Origin: Nostoc sp. FACHB-892
Lineage (GTDB): Bacteria; Cyanobacteriota; Cyanobacteriia; Cyanobacteriales; Nostocaceae
Length of the DNA stretch: 64,000 nucleotides
Assembly: GCF_014698795.1 (NCBI RefSeq)
Contig: NZ_JACJTR010000020.1
Location: forward strand, 82,914 to 146,913
Reading direction: 5' to 3'
Both the position numbers and the translations under genes were made by a program. Below are positions 37,458 through 46,072 of this stretch, piece after piece (the stretch's first letter is position 1; the number at the start of each line of letters is the position of its first letter). The notes beneath the pieces are model-generated. The model searched no databases and had not been told where the DNA came from. It worked only from the letters and a program-made list of their open reading frames with translations.

Positions 37458-38009
37458 ATGGGTTTTTGGAAAACTTGGTTTAGTACTCCTGAATCTGTAG
37501 CAACAACTAGGACAACCTCCTTTGAAGAACATACACTGAATGCTTCGGGCAACTCCAACCCCAGCAGCATTAGCGAAGCTTCTTCAAAGGAAACTCGCAT
37601 CGTCTTCAGTACGGAGCGAGATATTGACCTGTATGAGCTAGAAGAACTCTGTGATGCAGTTGGTTGGTCGCGTCGTCCTCTAAGAAAAGTGAAAAAAGCT
37701 ATTGAGCATAGTTTTCTTGTCGCCTCAATGTGGCAGGTGAGAGGAAACCAAAAGCGGCTCATTGGTTTTGCCCGCGCTACCTCAGATCACGCGTTTAATG
37801 CCACTATTTGGGATGTGGTGGTTCACCCAGACTTTCAAAGTCAAGGACTGGGTAAGGCACTAATGAAATACGTTCTCAAAAAACTTAGAAGTGAAGAAAT
37901 TAGTAATGTTACTCTCTTCGCCGATCCCCATGTTGTAGATTTCTACCGAACTATGGGGTTTATGGCTGATCCAGAAGGCATTAAAGGTATGTTCTGGTAT
38001 CCTCACTAG
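37458..38009 (+). CDS. GNAT-family N-acetyltransferase
   Basis: 183 residues. A low-complexity Ser/Thr-rich N-terminal 45 residues precede the GNAT fold. Motif A is IWDVVVHPDFQSQGLGKALM (acetyl-CoA loop QSQGLG), and motif B is FYRTMGF. It resembles the plastid/cyanobacterial NSI/SNAT-like group, but the acceptor is not predictable. A paralogue lies at 42440-42955 with nearly the same motif A. Confidence 0.88.
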   Translation: MGFWKTWFSTPESVATTRTTSFEEHTLNASGNSNPSSISEASSKETRIVFSTERDIDLYELEELCDAVGWSRRPLRKVKKAIEHSFLVASMWQVRGNQKRLIGFARATSDHAFNATIWDVVVHPDFQSQGLGKALMKYVLKKLRSEEISNVTLFADPHVVDFYRTMGFMADPEGIKGMFWYPH

Positions 38010-38096
38010 CGCTTAATCAAAATAAAACCCGATTTGCCCAAGAAAATCAGGTCAAATGGTGAAAATCTATTATTTTGATGTAGTTATGCTTTTTTC

Positions 38097-38143
38097 TGCC
38101 GACGAAGGCGCAAGTATAATTATCTTGTAAAACTAAGTCGGCA
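38097..38143. repeat. Inverted repeat upstream of tRNA-Pro
   Basis: TGCCGAC/GTCGGCA arms flanked by T and A runs, enclosing a nearly palindromic CAAG-TATAATTAT-CTTG core. Could be the GNAT transcript end or a small element; no classic T run follows. Confidence 0.4.
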
Positions 38144-38307
38144 AAAAACCTTTATCATAACAATGTAATCTATCTTGTCTTTGGCAAAGGATAAAAAGAT
38201 TAGGCATAAGCCGTCTGATGTGATATAGTTACCTTAATGCTTTTGATAAAGCGCGATCGCTTTGATGGGGAATTAAAACCAAACCCCGAAAAGTAGATAA
38301 GTGGAAA

Positions 38308-38381
38308 CGGGATGTAGCGCAGCTTGGTAGCGCGCCTGCTTTGGGAGCAGGATGCCGCAGGTTCAAATCCTGTCATCCCGA
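38308..38381 (+). tRNA. tRNA-Pro (UGG)
   Basis: 74 nt with the full cloverleaf: acceptor CGGGATG/CATCCCG with discriminator A, D-arm GCGC-AGCTTGGTA-GCGC, anticodon arm CCTGC-TTTGGGA-GCAGG with anticodon TGG, and T-arm with GTTCAAATC. CCA is not encoded. Reads CCN proline codons. Confidence 0.98.
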
Positions 38382-39041
38382 TTTAAGTAATATATATTTA
38401 ACGTCTAAGGCAATTCACTAAAATTGTCTTGCTAAAATGTGCAATTAGATTGTACATTTTTACAAAAAATAACAAATTGCCTGTTATAGTATTGGGTTAG
38501 CCGTTGAAGGCTAACAGGTAAATTCCGATTTTAAGCGGTAAGATATTTCTGATACTAAGCTTTGTATAGATTTGAGAAGATATTAAAGCAAGCGCGATGG
38601 AACGATTGATTAAGTAATCCCGTCACCCGATATTAGAGAAAGCCGATAAAATGGCATTTATCATCTCCAAGGTCGAGAAACAGAGAAAGTTTCACTGTTT
38701 GAAAAGACATATAATAGGCATCTACAGCATTTCCTAGTGAATAGCAAAACGAAATCGAGAAAAACACAACTTTAGGACAGTCAATTTTTCAAAACGCTAG
38801 CTACTATAGCAACCCTAAATAGTTGTGGAACATAGATTTTGACCGTTGACCCTCCGGGTTCGGCAGTCCCTCTTTGTTGGAACAACAAGACCGGGCTGCC
38901 TCACAGTTAACACTCAACCTCAACGCGCACAATGAATTTTTTACAATTGAAATAGATTGCTATATAACTAAAGCTAGTTGATGGTGTGCAAATCCAACCA
39001 TTTGTTTAATTTTAAGTGGACTATTGATGCGAGGAGCAGTC
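38382..39041. other. 660-bp region between tRNA-Pro and the Tic22-like gene
   Basis: No gene. Contains GTTAGCC/GGCTAAC (38496-38515) nested with a competing CCTGTTA/TAACAGG pair (38480-38518), and the strong hairpin at 38862-38900 listed separately. The last 140 bp should carry the promoter of the next gene. Confidence 0.5.
38862..38900. repeat. Hairpin repeat, GGCAGTCC/GGGCTGCC type
   Basis: 8-bp outer stem with one G-T pair, then an inner TCTTTGTTG/CAACAAGA stem around a GAA loop. It resembles the element at 52399-52437 in its GGCAGT...AAGACC...CTGCC layout. Confidence 0.6.
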
Positions 39042-39860
39042 ATGAAATCATTTATTCGCTTGGGCGCAACATTGGGTATAGCTGGCAGTGTATTTTTAAC
39101 GGGGCTTTCAGGAATAGGCAATCTACCAGGAATAGGCAATTTAGAGGCGATCGCGTTGCCACAAGATCAGGTAGTGAAAAAGCTCCAAGAAGTACCTGTA
39201 TTCACGCTCACCAATCCCAAAGGCGAATTCGTTGTTCTTTCGAGGAATAATGAATCTAAGCCAATCTCGCAAGTGGGATTTTTTATTAGCAAGCAAGATG
39301 CTCAAAAATTCCTTGACAATCGGCTTAAGAAAGAAAACCCTCAGTTGGCAAGCACCCTACAGGTAAGACCTTTGTCCTTGGCAGACTACTATAAAATAGT
39401 CCAAGAAGGCAAAAAGAAATCAGACTCTGTAATTTATACTTTAGTACCGACGCAAGCACAGGTAGCTTCAGCAACAAGTATGCTGAATCAAAATGGTAAA
39501 AAAGGGGAGCAATTTAATGGTATTCCCTTATTTGTACCCAAATTTAAGAAAGATAATAGCTATTTGACGATTCCTGTCCCCAACGGCAAAGAACGGTATA
39601 TCCCTTTCTTTTTTGAGAAAGAGCAAGCATCGGCTCTGTTAGATGAATTCAAAAAAGCCGTGCCAAAGGAAGCAAATAACACTGAAATTCAGGTGGTGGA
39701 TTTGTATGGTGTTATGGAGGCTTTGAATAGCAGTACCGACCCTAGTATAAATAAAATTGTTCTCTACCCGTCGCGGGAGTCAATCAATTTTATTCGCTCG
39801 CTTGCACCGAATCAACCTCCAGCTGCCAAGCCTGCTGCTGCGCCCGCTCCGAAAAAATAA
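39042..39860 (+). CDS. Tic22-like family protein
   Basis: 272 residues from the ATG at 39042, which has a perfect GAGGAG five bases upstream; ATG and TTG codons further up are disfavoured. An N-terminal signal peptide (about 1-30) is followed by the Tic22 domain: VPVFTLTNPKGEFVVLS, SQVGFFISKQDAQKFL and later IPLFVPKFKKDN. Cyanobacterial homologues of chloroplast Tic22 are periplasmic chaperones needed for outer-membrane biogenesis. GGAATAGGCAAT is repeated twice near the signal cleavage region, giving GIGNLPGIGNL. Confidence 0.9.
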   Translation: MKSFIRLGATLGIAGSVFLTGLSGIGNLPGIGNLEAIALPQDQVVKKLQEVPVFTLTNPKGEFVVLSRNNESKPISQVGFFISKQDAQKFLDNRLKKENPQLASTLQVRPLSLADYYKIVQEGKKKSDSVIYTLVPTQAQVASATSMLNQNGKKGEQFNGIPLFVPKFKKDNSYLTIPVPNGKERYIPFFFEKEQASALLDEFKKAVPKEANNTEIQVVDLYGVMEALNSSTDPSINKIVLYPSRESINFIRSLAPNQPPAAKPAAAPAPKK

Positions 39861-39885
39861 CGGTTATGCAATCTAAGGTTGAGGC

Positions 39886-40773
39886 ATGGGGGAGAAGCAT
39901 CTGATATCTGGTTTACAACTTTGGCAGTGGCGCAATACTGCTCTCCAAGCAGCGATCGCTACTGATGTCCCGCCTGCCGAGGTAGATTGGTTGCTGCTCG
40001 AAGTTGCTGGGTTAGACCGCTTGGCACTGCGTTTGGAGTCTTATAAAAACTGGCCCCAAATTCAGCTGCAATTGCCTCTAGAAGAGTTAGACCATCTGTG
40101 GCAGAGGCGATTACATGACCGCTTACCAGTGCAGTATATTGCCGGAGTTACACCTTGGCGTAACTTTCAAATTGCAGTGTCGAGTGCGGTTTTGATTCCC
40201 AGACCAGAGACAGAATGCTTAATTGATTTAGCTTTAGCATCTGCTAATAATGCTTCAGGACACTGGGCTGATTTAGGCACTGGGAGTGGAGCGATCGCTT
40301 TGGGTTTAGCAGATGTCTTGCCAAAAGCAACAATTCATGCAGTGGATTACAGTTTAGAAGCTCTGGCGATCGCCCAAACCAACGTCCATAATTTAGGTTT
40401 TGCTGACCGGGTTAAATTTTATCAAGGTTCTTGGTGGGAGCCACTGACATTTTTAAAAGGTCAATTCAGTGGTATGGTGTCTAATCCCCCTTACATACCC
40501 ACCAGTACCTTACCTACCCTGCAACTAGAAGTAGTTAACCATGAACCACATCTAGCTTTGGATGGTGGTACTGATGGCTTAGATTGCATTCGCCATTTGA
40601 TAGAAATTTCTCCCAGCTATTTGCAACCTGGTGGCGTGTGGTTAATTGAGATGATGGCAGGACAGGCAGATGCAGTGCGAGAACTTTTGCAAAATCAAGG
40701 TAGCTATTGTAAAATTCAAATTTACCCTGATTTAGCTGGAATTGAACGCTTTGCCCTTGCTTATAAAAGTTAG
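39886..40773 (+). CDS. prmC: Release factor glutamine N5-methyltransferase
   Basis: Methylates the GGQ glutamine of RF1 and RF2. 295 residues. An N-terminal helical domain is followed by PVQYIAGVTPW, IPRPETECLIDLAL, the SAM loop DLGTGSGAIAL and the NPPYIP catalytic motif. 25 bp downstream of the Tic22-like gene and 58 bp before tsaC; the prmC-sua5 adjacency is common. Confidence 0.96.
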   Translation: MGEKHLISGLQLWQWRNTALQAAIATDVPPAEVDWLLLEVAGLDRLALRLESYKNWPQIQLQLPLEELDHLWQRRLHDRLPVQYIAGVTPWRNFQIAVSSAVLIPRPETECLIDLALASANNASGHWADLGTGSGAIALGLADVLPKATIHAVDYSLEALAIAQTNVHNLGFADRVKFYQGSWWEPLTFLKGQFSGMVSNPPYIPTSTLPTLQLEVVNHEPHLALDGGTDGLDCIRHLIEISPSYLQPGGVWLIEMMAGQADAVRELLQNQGSYCKIQIYPDLAGIERFALAYKS

Positions 40774-40831
40774 GAAATAGGGCATGGGGCATAGCGCGTA
40801 GGAAAAATGCCCTATGCCCAAACCCATAAAA

Positions 40832-41437
40832 ATGACACAAGTTTCTCTAACAAATCTAATTAGTGGCGCACGCACTGGTCTTTTAGTGAGCTTTCCCACG
40901 GATACTGTTCCTGCACTTGCAGCGATACCAGAAAAAGCAGCATTAATTTTTGCGGCAAAGCAACGCAGTCAAGACAAACCTTTGATTTTGATGGCTGCTA
41001 GTGCTGAAGATTTATGGCTGTATGTTAAAGGTGATGAGAACGAGTATAAAGTTTGGCAACAATTAGCAGATAAATATTGGCCAGGAGGGCTGACGTTAGT
41101 TTTACCAGCTTCAGATCGCGTGCCAAAAGTTATGAACCCCACCGACCCAACAACAATTGGTATTCGAGTCCCAAACAGTGCGATCGCTCAAACTATTTTG
41201 ACGCAAACAGGCCCACTTGCTACTACTAGCGCCAATTTTTCTGGTCAGCCGCCTTTGCAAAGTATGGCAGAAATTGAGGCTCAGTTTCCCAACGTTCTGA
41301 TAGCAACAACAGAATACCAGGGTGAAATACCGGGGCTGGGTATACCTTCCACCGTTGCTAAATGGACAGGAACAAATTGGCAGATTTTACGGCAAGGTGC
41401 GATCAAGTTAGATATTTCGAGTGATAACCAAATATAG
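40832..41437 (+). CDS. tsaC: L-threonylcarbamoyladenylate synthase (Sua5/YrdC)
   Basis: Makes threonylcarbamoyl-AMP for the t6A37 modification of tRNA. 201 residues from the ATG at 40832. The ATG at 40814 lies in a GGGCATAG/CTATGCCC inverted repeat and is less likely. YrdC-fold markers are SFPTDTVPALAA, KQRSQDKPLIL, PGGLTLVLP and TSANFSGQPP. No Sua5 C-terminal domain, so it is the short TsaC form. Pairs functionally with TsaD at 34213. Confidence 0.93.
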   Translation: MTQVSLTNLISGARTGLLVSFPTDTVPALAAIPEKAALIFAAKQRSQDKPLILMAASAEDLWLYVKGDENEYKVWQQLADKYWPGGLTLVLPASDRVPKVMNPTDPTTIGIRVPNSAIAQTILTQTGPLATTSANFSGQPPLQSMAEIEAQFPNVLIATTEYQGEIPGLGIPSTVAKWTGTNWQILRQGAIKLDISSDNQI

Positions 41438-41535
41438 GTCGCTATAATGTTGTTTTCCTGATTTTAACAACAGAGAAATTTGTAACTTTAGTTTGCGCTG
41501 TTGTGGTCAATTAACAAGTTAATAATTGCCAGATT

Positions 41536-42477
41536 ATGAATTGGAGCAACTGGATATATCTAGGAGCAGGAATAACACTAGGTATTATTTTCCGTCAGTT
41601 ATTTACGCTATGGCTACGCCCGCCGCAGGCATCGTCAAATGTTTCATCTAGCTCATCTCCAGTAGCGCCATTAGATCAAGAAGATATGCCACCAATATCA
41701 CAACAGTTACAGCAAACACAGCTGGCATACCTTATGGCAAGAGAAATGAGCCAGTTTAAAGCTGGTTTTTTGGCGCGAACTACCCATGAATTGCGATCGC
41801 CTCTCAGTGGTCTGATCGGCTTGCATCAGTTAATTTTGTCGGATTTGTGTGAAGACCCTGCTGAAGAGCGAGAATTTATTGCCCAAGCTAACGAGCGAAC
41901 GCTGAAGCTACTCAAGCTGATGGATGAAATTCTTAACGTTGCTAGAACTGAACACGGTACTAATAAATTAGATATTCAGCCTAGACCGTTAGCTCAAGTT
42001 TTGCAAGAGGTTCATAACTTAACTTATATGCTGGCGGCCAATCGCAATTTTCCCTTGCAATTATTACCCGCAGACCCAGAAATTTATGTTTTGGCAGATT
42101 ATCTGTGGCTCCGCCAAATATTGATAAGTTTAATAGACACTGCCATTGCTCAAATGGAGGAAGGCAGTATCTGTATTTCCAGCAGCACTGTGCCTACAAG
42201 TAATTTTGTAAACATTTGGTTGGATATACCAACCCATGCCATAACCTGGAGCGAACCGATTGATTTGATCAAATCTGAAGATCAGCCGACCCAGATTGAT
42301 CAAGGAAATGCTGCTCTTTCCCCAGGAATGAGGCTATTAATCAATCAGACTCTGGTGGAAGTTATGGGAGGAAAGTTAGAAATTCTGCCCTCGACGATCG
42401 CTAAAGAAACATCTCAGCACTTAACCAGACTACAAATTTCTATCCCCCTAGTGATTCCTGAAGCTGAACTTCTGTAG
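41536..42477 (+). CDS. Histidine-kinase-like protein with degenerate ATPase domain
   Basis: 313 residues. One membrane segment (about 6-28), a linker, then a HisKA dimerisation helix with a good H-box, H84 in ARTTHELRSPLSGL. The ATP-binding half is eroded: the N-box position reads LISLIDTAIAQM with no Asn, no DxGxG G1 box is found, and the G2 region reads SPGMRLLINQTLVEVMGG. It may be a phosphoacceptor or scaffold rather than an active kinase. A palindromic repeat copy (41612-41634) lies within codons 26-33. Its 3' end overlaps the convergent GNAT gene by 38 bp. Confidence 0.8.
   Translation: MNWSNWIYLGAGITLGIIFRQLFTLWLRPPQASSNVSSSSSPVAPLDQEDMPPISQQLQQTQLAYLMAREMSQFKAGFLARTTHELRSPLSGLIGLHQLILSDLCEDPAEEREFIAQANERTLKLLKLMDEILNVARTEHGTNKLDIQPRPLAQVLQEVHNLTYMLAANRNFPLQLLPADPEIYVLADYLWLRQILISLIDTAIAQMEEGSICISSSTVPTSNFVNIWLDIPTHAITWSEPIDLIKSEDQPTQIDQGNAALSPGMRLLINQTLVEVMGGKLEILPSTIAKETSQHLTRLQISIPLVIPEAELL
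41612..41634 (-). repeat. Palindromic repeat copy inside the kinase gene
   Basis: The minus strand reads a version of the GATGCCTACGGCGGGC unit seen at 56397-56424. In frame; adds Leu-Arg-Pro-Pro-Gln-Ala-type residues after the membrane segment. Confidence 0.65.
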
Positions 42478-42955
42478 CAGAAATGAAAGCAGGGTTAGTT
42501 AGGTTGTGTAGCACCATCGTAGTGGTGGTGTTGGGTTTAAAACCAATCTTTTCGTAGAATCCCTGCTGGTGAGTAGTCATCAGGTAAACTCGCTCAACCC
42601 GTCTCATCCGGGGATGACTCAAAACAGTTTCTACTAACTTGCTTCCCAACCCACTACTTTGATAATCTGGATGAATCACAACATCCCAAATTGTGGCGCG
42701 ATATATACCATCAGATGTTGCTCTAGCAAAGCCAATGAGTCGATCGCGATCGGAGACGGAAATCACTGGCTCACTGTTGGCAATAGCTATACCTAAATCC
42801 TCAATATTGCGACCTTTTGCCCAGAAAGCTGAAACATTTAATAGTTCTTGGAGTTGATAAAGGTCAATTTCAGACTTGCCTAGGCATAGCCCGTCGTAGA
42901 CATCGCCTTTGGCGCAGCCGAGATGTTCGCTAAATTGAATCTGAGACTCGTTCAT
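42440..42955 (-). CDS. GNAT-family N-acetyltransferase, second copy
   Basis: 171 residues. Motif A IWDVVIHPDYQSSGLGSKLV and FYEKIGF are close to those of the GNAT at 37458. Residues 13-26 (GCAKGDVYDGLCLG) are encoded by a palindromic repeat copy that has been taken into the reading frame. It converges with the kinase gene and overlaps it by 38 bp. Substrate unknown. Confidence 0.87.
   Translation of the reverse strand: MNESQIQFSEHLGCAKGDVYDGLCLGKSEIDLYQLQELLNVSAFWAKGRNIEDLGIAIANSEPVISVSDRDRLIGFARATSDGIYRATIWDVVIHPDYQSSGLGSKLVETVLSHPRMRRVERVYLMTTHQQGFYEKIGFKPNTTTTMVLHNLTNPAFISATEVQLQESLGG
42881..42919 (-). repeat. Palindromic repeat copy inside the GNAT gene
   Basis: The minus strand reads GGCGATGTCTACGACGGGC plus flanks, the same family as the copies at 41612, 56197 and 56397. 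Translated in frame without breaking the gene. Confidence 0.7.
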
Positions 42956-43058
42956 TTATGGCATCCACCTTTAGCACTAGCACTATTTTTGTATAGTTAA
43001 GTGATATTTTGCTAAAAATTGCTGTACGTGTACATATATATGCAATGAGAAAGAAAGT

Positions 43059-43451
43059 TTAATGACAAACCCACTTCCATAGAGGATGAGTTGGCCCCTG
43101 CTGACGTATCCGATACACTTGTTTTTCTAAACGTTGTTTTTCCTCGGGTGGTATTCCAAGTAAGATATTCCGACTTTGCCAAACTAAAACAGCAGCAGTC
43201 ATTCCAATACAAAACGCTAAACCGAAGGTAGACAGTGGATTATAGAAGAGTCCATATCGCACCGCTACCCAGGTAAAATATTGCTGCCAAAGAGAAATTT
43301 CTGCACGTAGACCCCACAAACTAACAGGTGCAATGGTGAGCCATAGACAGCCGACAAATAGCCACCTGCCATATATTGTCAGATTGTGCAATCTTTGTAC
43401 TTGTTGAGCAAAGGATGGGTCAGTTATTGACGATTGTTCGGATTGATCCAT
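43059..43451 (-). CDS. Hypothetical membrane protein next to secDF
   Basis: 130 residues from the ATG at 43451 (MDQSEQSS). The frame is open to 43535 but the extra N terminus is a Ser/Pro run from low-complexity DNA. Two membrane helices (about 30-55, IYGRWLFVGCLWLTIAPVSLWGL; and 75-100, LSTFGLAFCIGMTAAVLVW) and a basic, helical C terminus. Not recognised beyond being a cyanobacterial neighbour of secF. It starts 87 bp after the secF stop and may belong to the same transcript; a CCAATGCCCAATGCCC repeat lies in between. Confidence 0.75.
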   Translation of the reverse strand: MDQSEQSSITDPSFAQQVQRLHNLTIYGRWLFVGCLWLTIAPVSLWGLRAEISLWQQYFTWVAVRYGLFYNPLSTFGLAFCIGMTAAVLVWQSRNILLGIPPEEKQRLEKQVYRIRQQGPTHPLWKWVCH

Positions 43452-43538
43452 AGGCTGTGGGAAGGTGGGGGATGAGGAAGATGAGGGAGCAGGGGAAGAA
43501 TAACTATTGGTTATTAACCAATGCCCAATGCCCAATGA

Positions 43539-44525
43539 TTAGTTACCAGCAGATGTATCAATCGACTCACTACTGACTGCCATAGTTGCTTGACCGTTGC
43601 GCTCTCGCCACAGAGTTAGAAGAGTACTGGCGATAAAAATACTTGAATAAGCCCCCGCTGTAAAGCCAATAATTAGAGCTAAAGCAAAGTTTTTCAGAGT
43701 TTCGCCGCCAAACAGAAAGATAGCAAACAATGACAGCATTGTGGTAAAGGTTGTGTTGATTGAGCGTCCTAAAGTTTGGTTAACTGCATCATCTACAATG
43801 TCAGCGATCGCTCCGTTGGGATTCGTCTTGAGGGTTTCCCGAATGCGATCGTAAATCACCACTGTATCGTTGACTGAGAAACCTGTAATCGTCAGTAGAG
43901 CAACGATGAACAGGCTATCTACTTCAGTACCCAGTACTAAACCAAAAATCGAAAAAATCCCTGCTGTGATAAAGACATCATGTAATAGCGCAACGATCGC
44001 AAACACTGCATAATCTAACTGGAACCGGAAGGTCAAGTAGATTATGATGCCTGCAAAGGAAACTATTAAAGCTATTACCCCAGACCTAAACAGCTCTCCC
44101 CCCAGAGTAGGGCCAACCGTGTCAAATTGGTTTTTTTGCTCGTCAAAAGTACCGACCTTTTCGCTTAAGGCATTTTGCAAGTTGGTACGTTGCTCGGTAT
44201 CCAAGTTTTTTGTGCGAATTAATATCCCATTTTCTGCACCAGTGCCTCTATCAGCGATAATTTGGATGCTGCTATCACCCAAACCCTGTGCTTTAGCTAC
44301 TTCCCGGACGACATTGATATCAATTGGCTGGTCGCAGTTACCGGGTTTGGTACAATCGCGTTCAAACTGCAATCGTGTACCACCGACAAAATCCAAACTG
44401 GGGCGTAGGGGTGCTTTGATGTTCGGGTTTTGCCAAGAAATCACCATTGAGATGATACCAGCAAGAATGACGGCACTAGAAATAGCCCACCAAAGCGATC
44501 GCGATTTGTTAATACTTAGTCTCAT
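43539..44525 (-). CDS. secF: Protein translocase subunit SecF
   Basis: 328 residues. With SecD it uses the proton gradient to assist the late stage of Sec export. LDFVGGTRLQFE is the periplasmic entry motif, followed by FAGIIIYLTFRFQLDYAV, the conserved VNDTVVIYDRIRE and the terminal membrane helices. Its ATG overlaps the secD stop by 4 bp (ATGA), so translation is coupled. Confidence 0.97.
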   Translation of the reverse strand: MRLSINKSRSLWWAISSAVILAGIISMVISWQNPNIKAPLRPSLDFVGGTRLQFERDCTKPGNCDQPIDINVVREVAKAQGLGDSSIQIIADRGTGAENGILIRTKNLDTEQRTNLQNALSEKVGTFDEQKNQFDTVGPTLGGELFRSGVIALIVSFAGIIIYLTFRFQLDYAVFAIVALLHDVFITAGIFSIFGLVLGTEVDSLFIVALLTITGFSVNDTVVIYDRIRETLKTNPNGAIADIVDDAVNQTLGRSINTTFTTMLSLFAIFLFGGETLKNFALALIIGFTAGAYSSIFIASTLLTLWRERNGQATMAVSSESIDTSAGN

Positions 44526-45934
44526 TGGACCACCTCTGCCTTATTTGATCTTGGCAGGTTCGGACAGAAAAGTTCTGGTTTCTTGAGTGTAGGAATTGTA
44601 ATTGCTAAAAACATCAAGGTGCGACTACAGGTAATTGCTGTAAACATACTCACTGCTACACCCAAAGCCAAAGTTAGGGCGAAGCCTTTCACCAAACCAG
44701 CCCCCAGCCAGAATAATGCAGCACAAGCAATGACTGTAGTCACGTTGCCATCTAAAATACTGGAAAAGGCACGGTAAAAACCAGATTCTACAGAGCGATA
44801 TAGGGATTTGCCTGCTTGCAATTCTTCCCGCGTCCGCTCAAAAATTAGCACATTTGCATCCACCGCCATCCCAATACTGAGGATAAAACCCGCAATTCCT
44901 GGCAGGGTTAGGGTGACACCCAACAAAGCAAATGTAGCCCAAGTTAGCAGGGCGTAGATCAAAAGTGCTATATCGGCAATCAGTCCTGGTAGTCTATAGT
45001 ACACTACCATAAATACTAATACTAAAGTCAGACCGCCAATACCAGCGTAGATACTGCTAGTAATACTGTCTTTACCCAGCGTTGCCCCAACAGTGCGGAT
45101 TTCGGCAATTTCTACTGGTACGGGTAATGCGCCACCACGTAACTGCACACCTAAGTCATTGGCTTGTTGGGCAGTAAACCTTCCTGTAATTACGGCAGAG
45201 CCACCAGTAATACCAGTAGCGGCAAATTCTATACCTACAGTAGGAGCGCTGATCAGTTCATTGTCCAGAAAAACACCAATGCTCCGCCCAGTACCGGCAA
45301 GATTTTTCGTCAAATTGGCAAACAGTTCACCACCCTTTTGGTCGAAGCGAATAGCAACGTTCCAGTTGTCGCCTTGAGTGGGTTCACCATAAGCATCCTT
45401 GAGGTATTTGCCAATTAGCGGTGGATTGGTGCTTTCAAACAATTCAGCGATCGCTTGATTATTTTTCTGTAAATCTTCTTGATTTTTGACAATTGCTGCT
45501 TTGTCAGTACTCTTTCTCAACTCTTCTTGCTTGGCTTTCAATTCGACCCTAGATGCCTGGAAAGCAAACAGTTGAGTTTCTGTATTTGGCTTTTGGGTAC
45601 GGAACTCTAACTGCGCCGTCCCTCCTAGCACCCGTTCAGCTTGCTCTGGATTATTGACCCCTGGCAGTTGTACTAATATTTTATCTGTGCCGACTGTTTG
45701 AATTACTGGTTCAGAAACACCCAGACCATTAATCCGACCTTCGACAACTCTCTTCACACCTTCCAATTCTCGGTCGGTGATTTCAGGAATTTCTGCTGAT
45801 GGTTTCACCTGAATCGTTAACTGTGAGCCTCCGCGCAAGTCTAGTCCCAAGGGAATTGGAATTGTGGCAATCACCGTAATTGCGGCGATTACCAGGACTA
45901 AAATCAAAATTAATAGCGATCGTTGTCTTTGCAT
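44522..45934 (-). CDS. secD: Protein translocase subunit SecD
   Basis: 470 residues from the ATG at 45934 (MQRQRSLLILI), preferred to a TTG seven codons upstream. A first membrane helix is followed by GLDLRGGSQLTIQV, the P1 periplasmic domain, and the GMAVDANVLIFERTREEL motif in the membrane part. First gene of secD-secF, 138 bp downstream of pdhB. Confidence 0.97.
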   Translation of the reverse strand: MQRQRSLLILILVLVIAAITVIATIPIPLGLDLRGGSQLTIQVKPSAEIPEITDRELEGVKRVVEGRINGLGVSEPVIQTVGTDKILVQLPGVNNPEQAERVLGGTAQLEFRTQKPNTETQLFAFQASRVELKAKQEELRKSTDKAAIVKNQEDLQKNNQAIAELFESTNPPLIGKYLKDAYGEPTQGDNWNVAIRFDQKGGELFANLTKNLAGTGRSIGVFLDNELISAPTVGIEFAATGITGGSAVITGRFTAQQANDLGVQLRGGALPVPVEIAEIRTVGATLGKDSITSSIYAGIGGLTLVLVFMVVYYRLPGLIADIALLIYALLTWATFALLGVTLTLPGIAGFILSIGMAVDANVLIFERTREELQAGKSLYRSVESGFYRAFSSILDGNVTTVIACAALFWLGAGLVKGFALTLALGVAVSMFTAITCSRTLMFLAITIPTLKKPELFCPNLPRSNKAEVVQ

Positions 45935-45990
45935 ACCATAACTCGCAACTGACAAAGGCTATAATAGCGCTCTTTTATGGAGTTATGAGT

Positions 45991-46070
45991 TGGGGAGTGG
46001 GGAGTGGGGAGTAGAGAGTAGGGGTTGAATTTCTTCCCTATTCCCTACTCCCTATTCCCTATTCCCTATT
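45991..46070. repeat. Inverted STRR between pdhB and secD
   Basis: GGGGAGT-type heptamers followed by CCCTATT/CCCTACT units that are roughly their complement. Expected to fold as a long imperfect hairpin in the pdhB 3' region. Confidence 0.8.
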
Positions 46071-46072
46071 TC

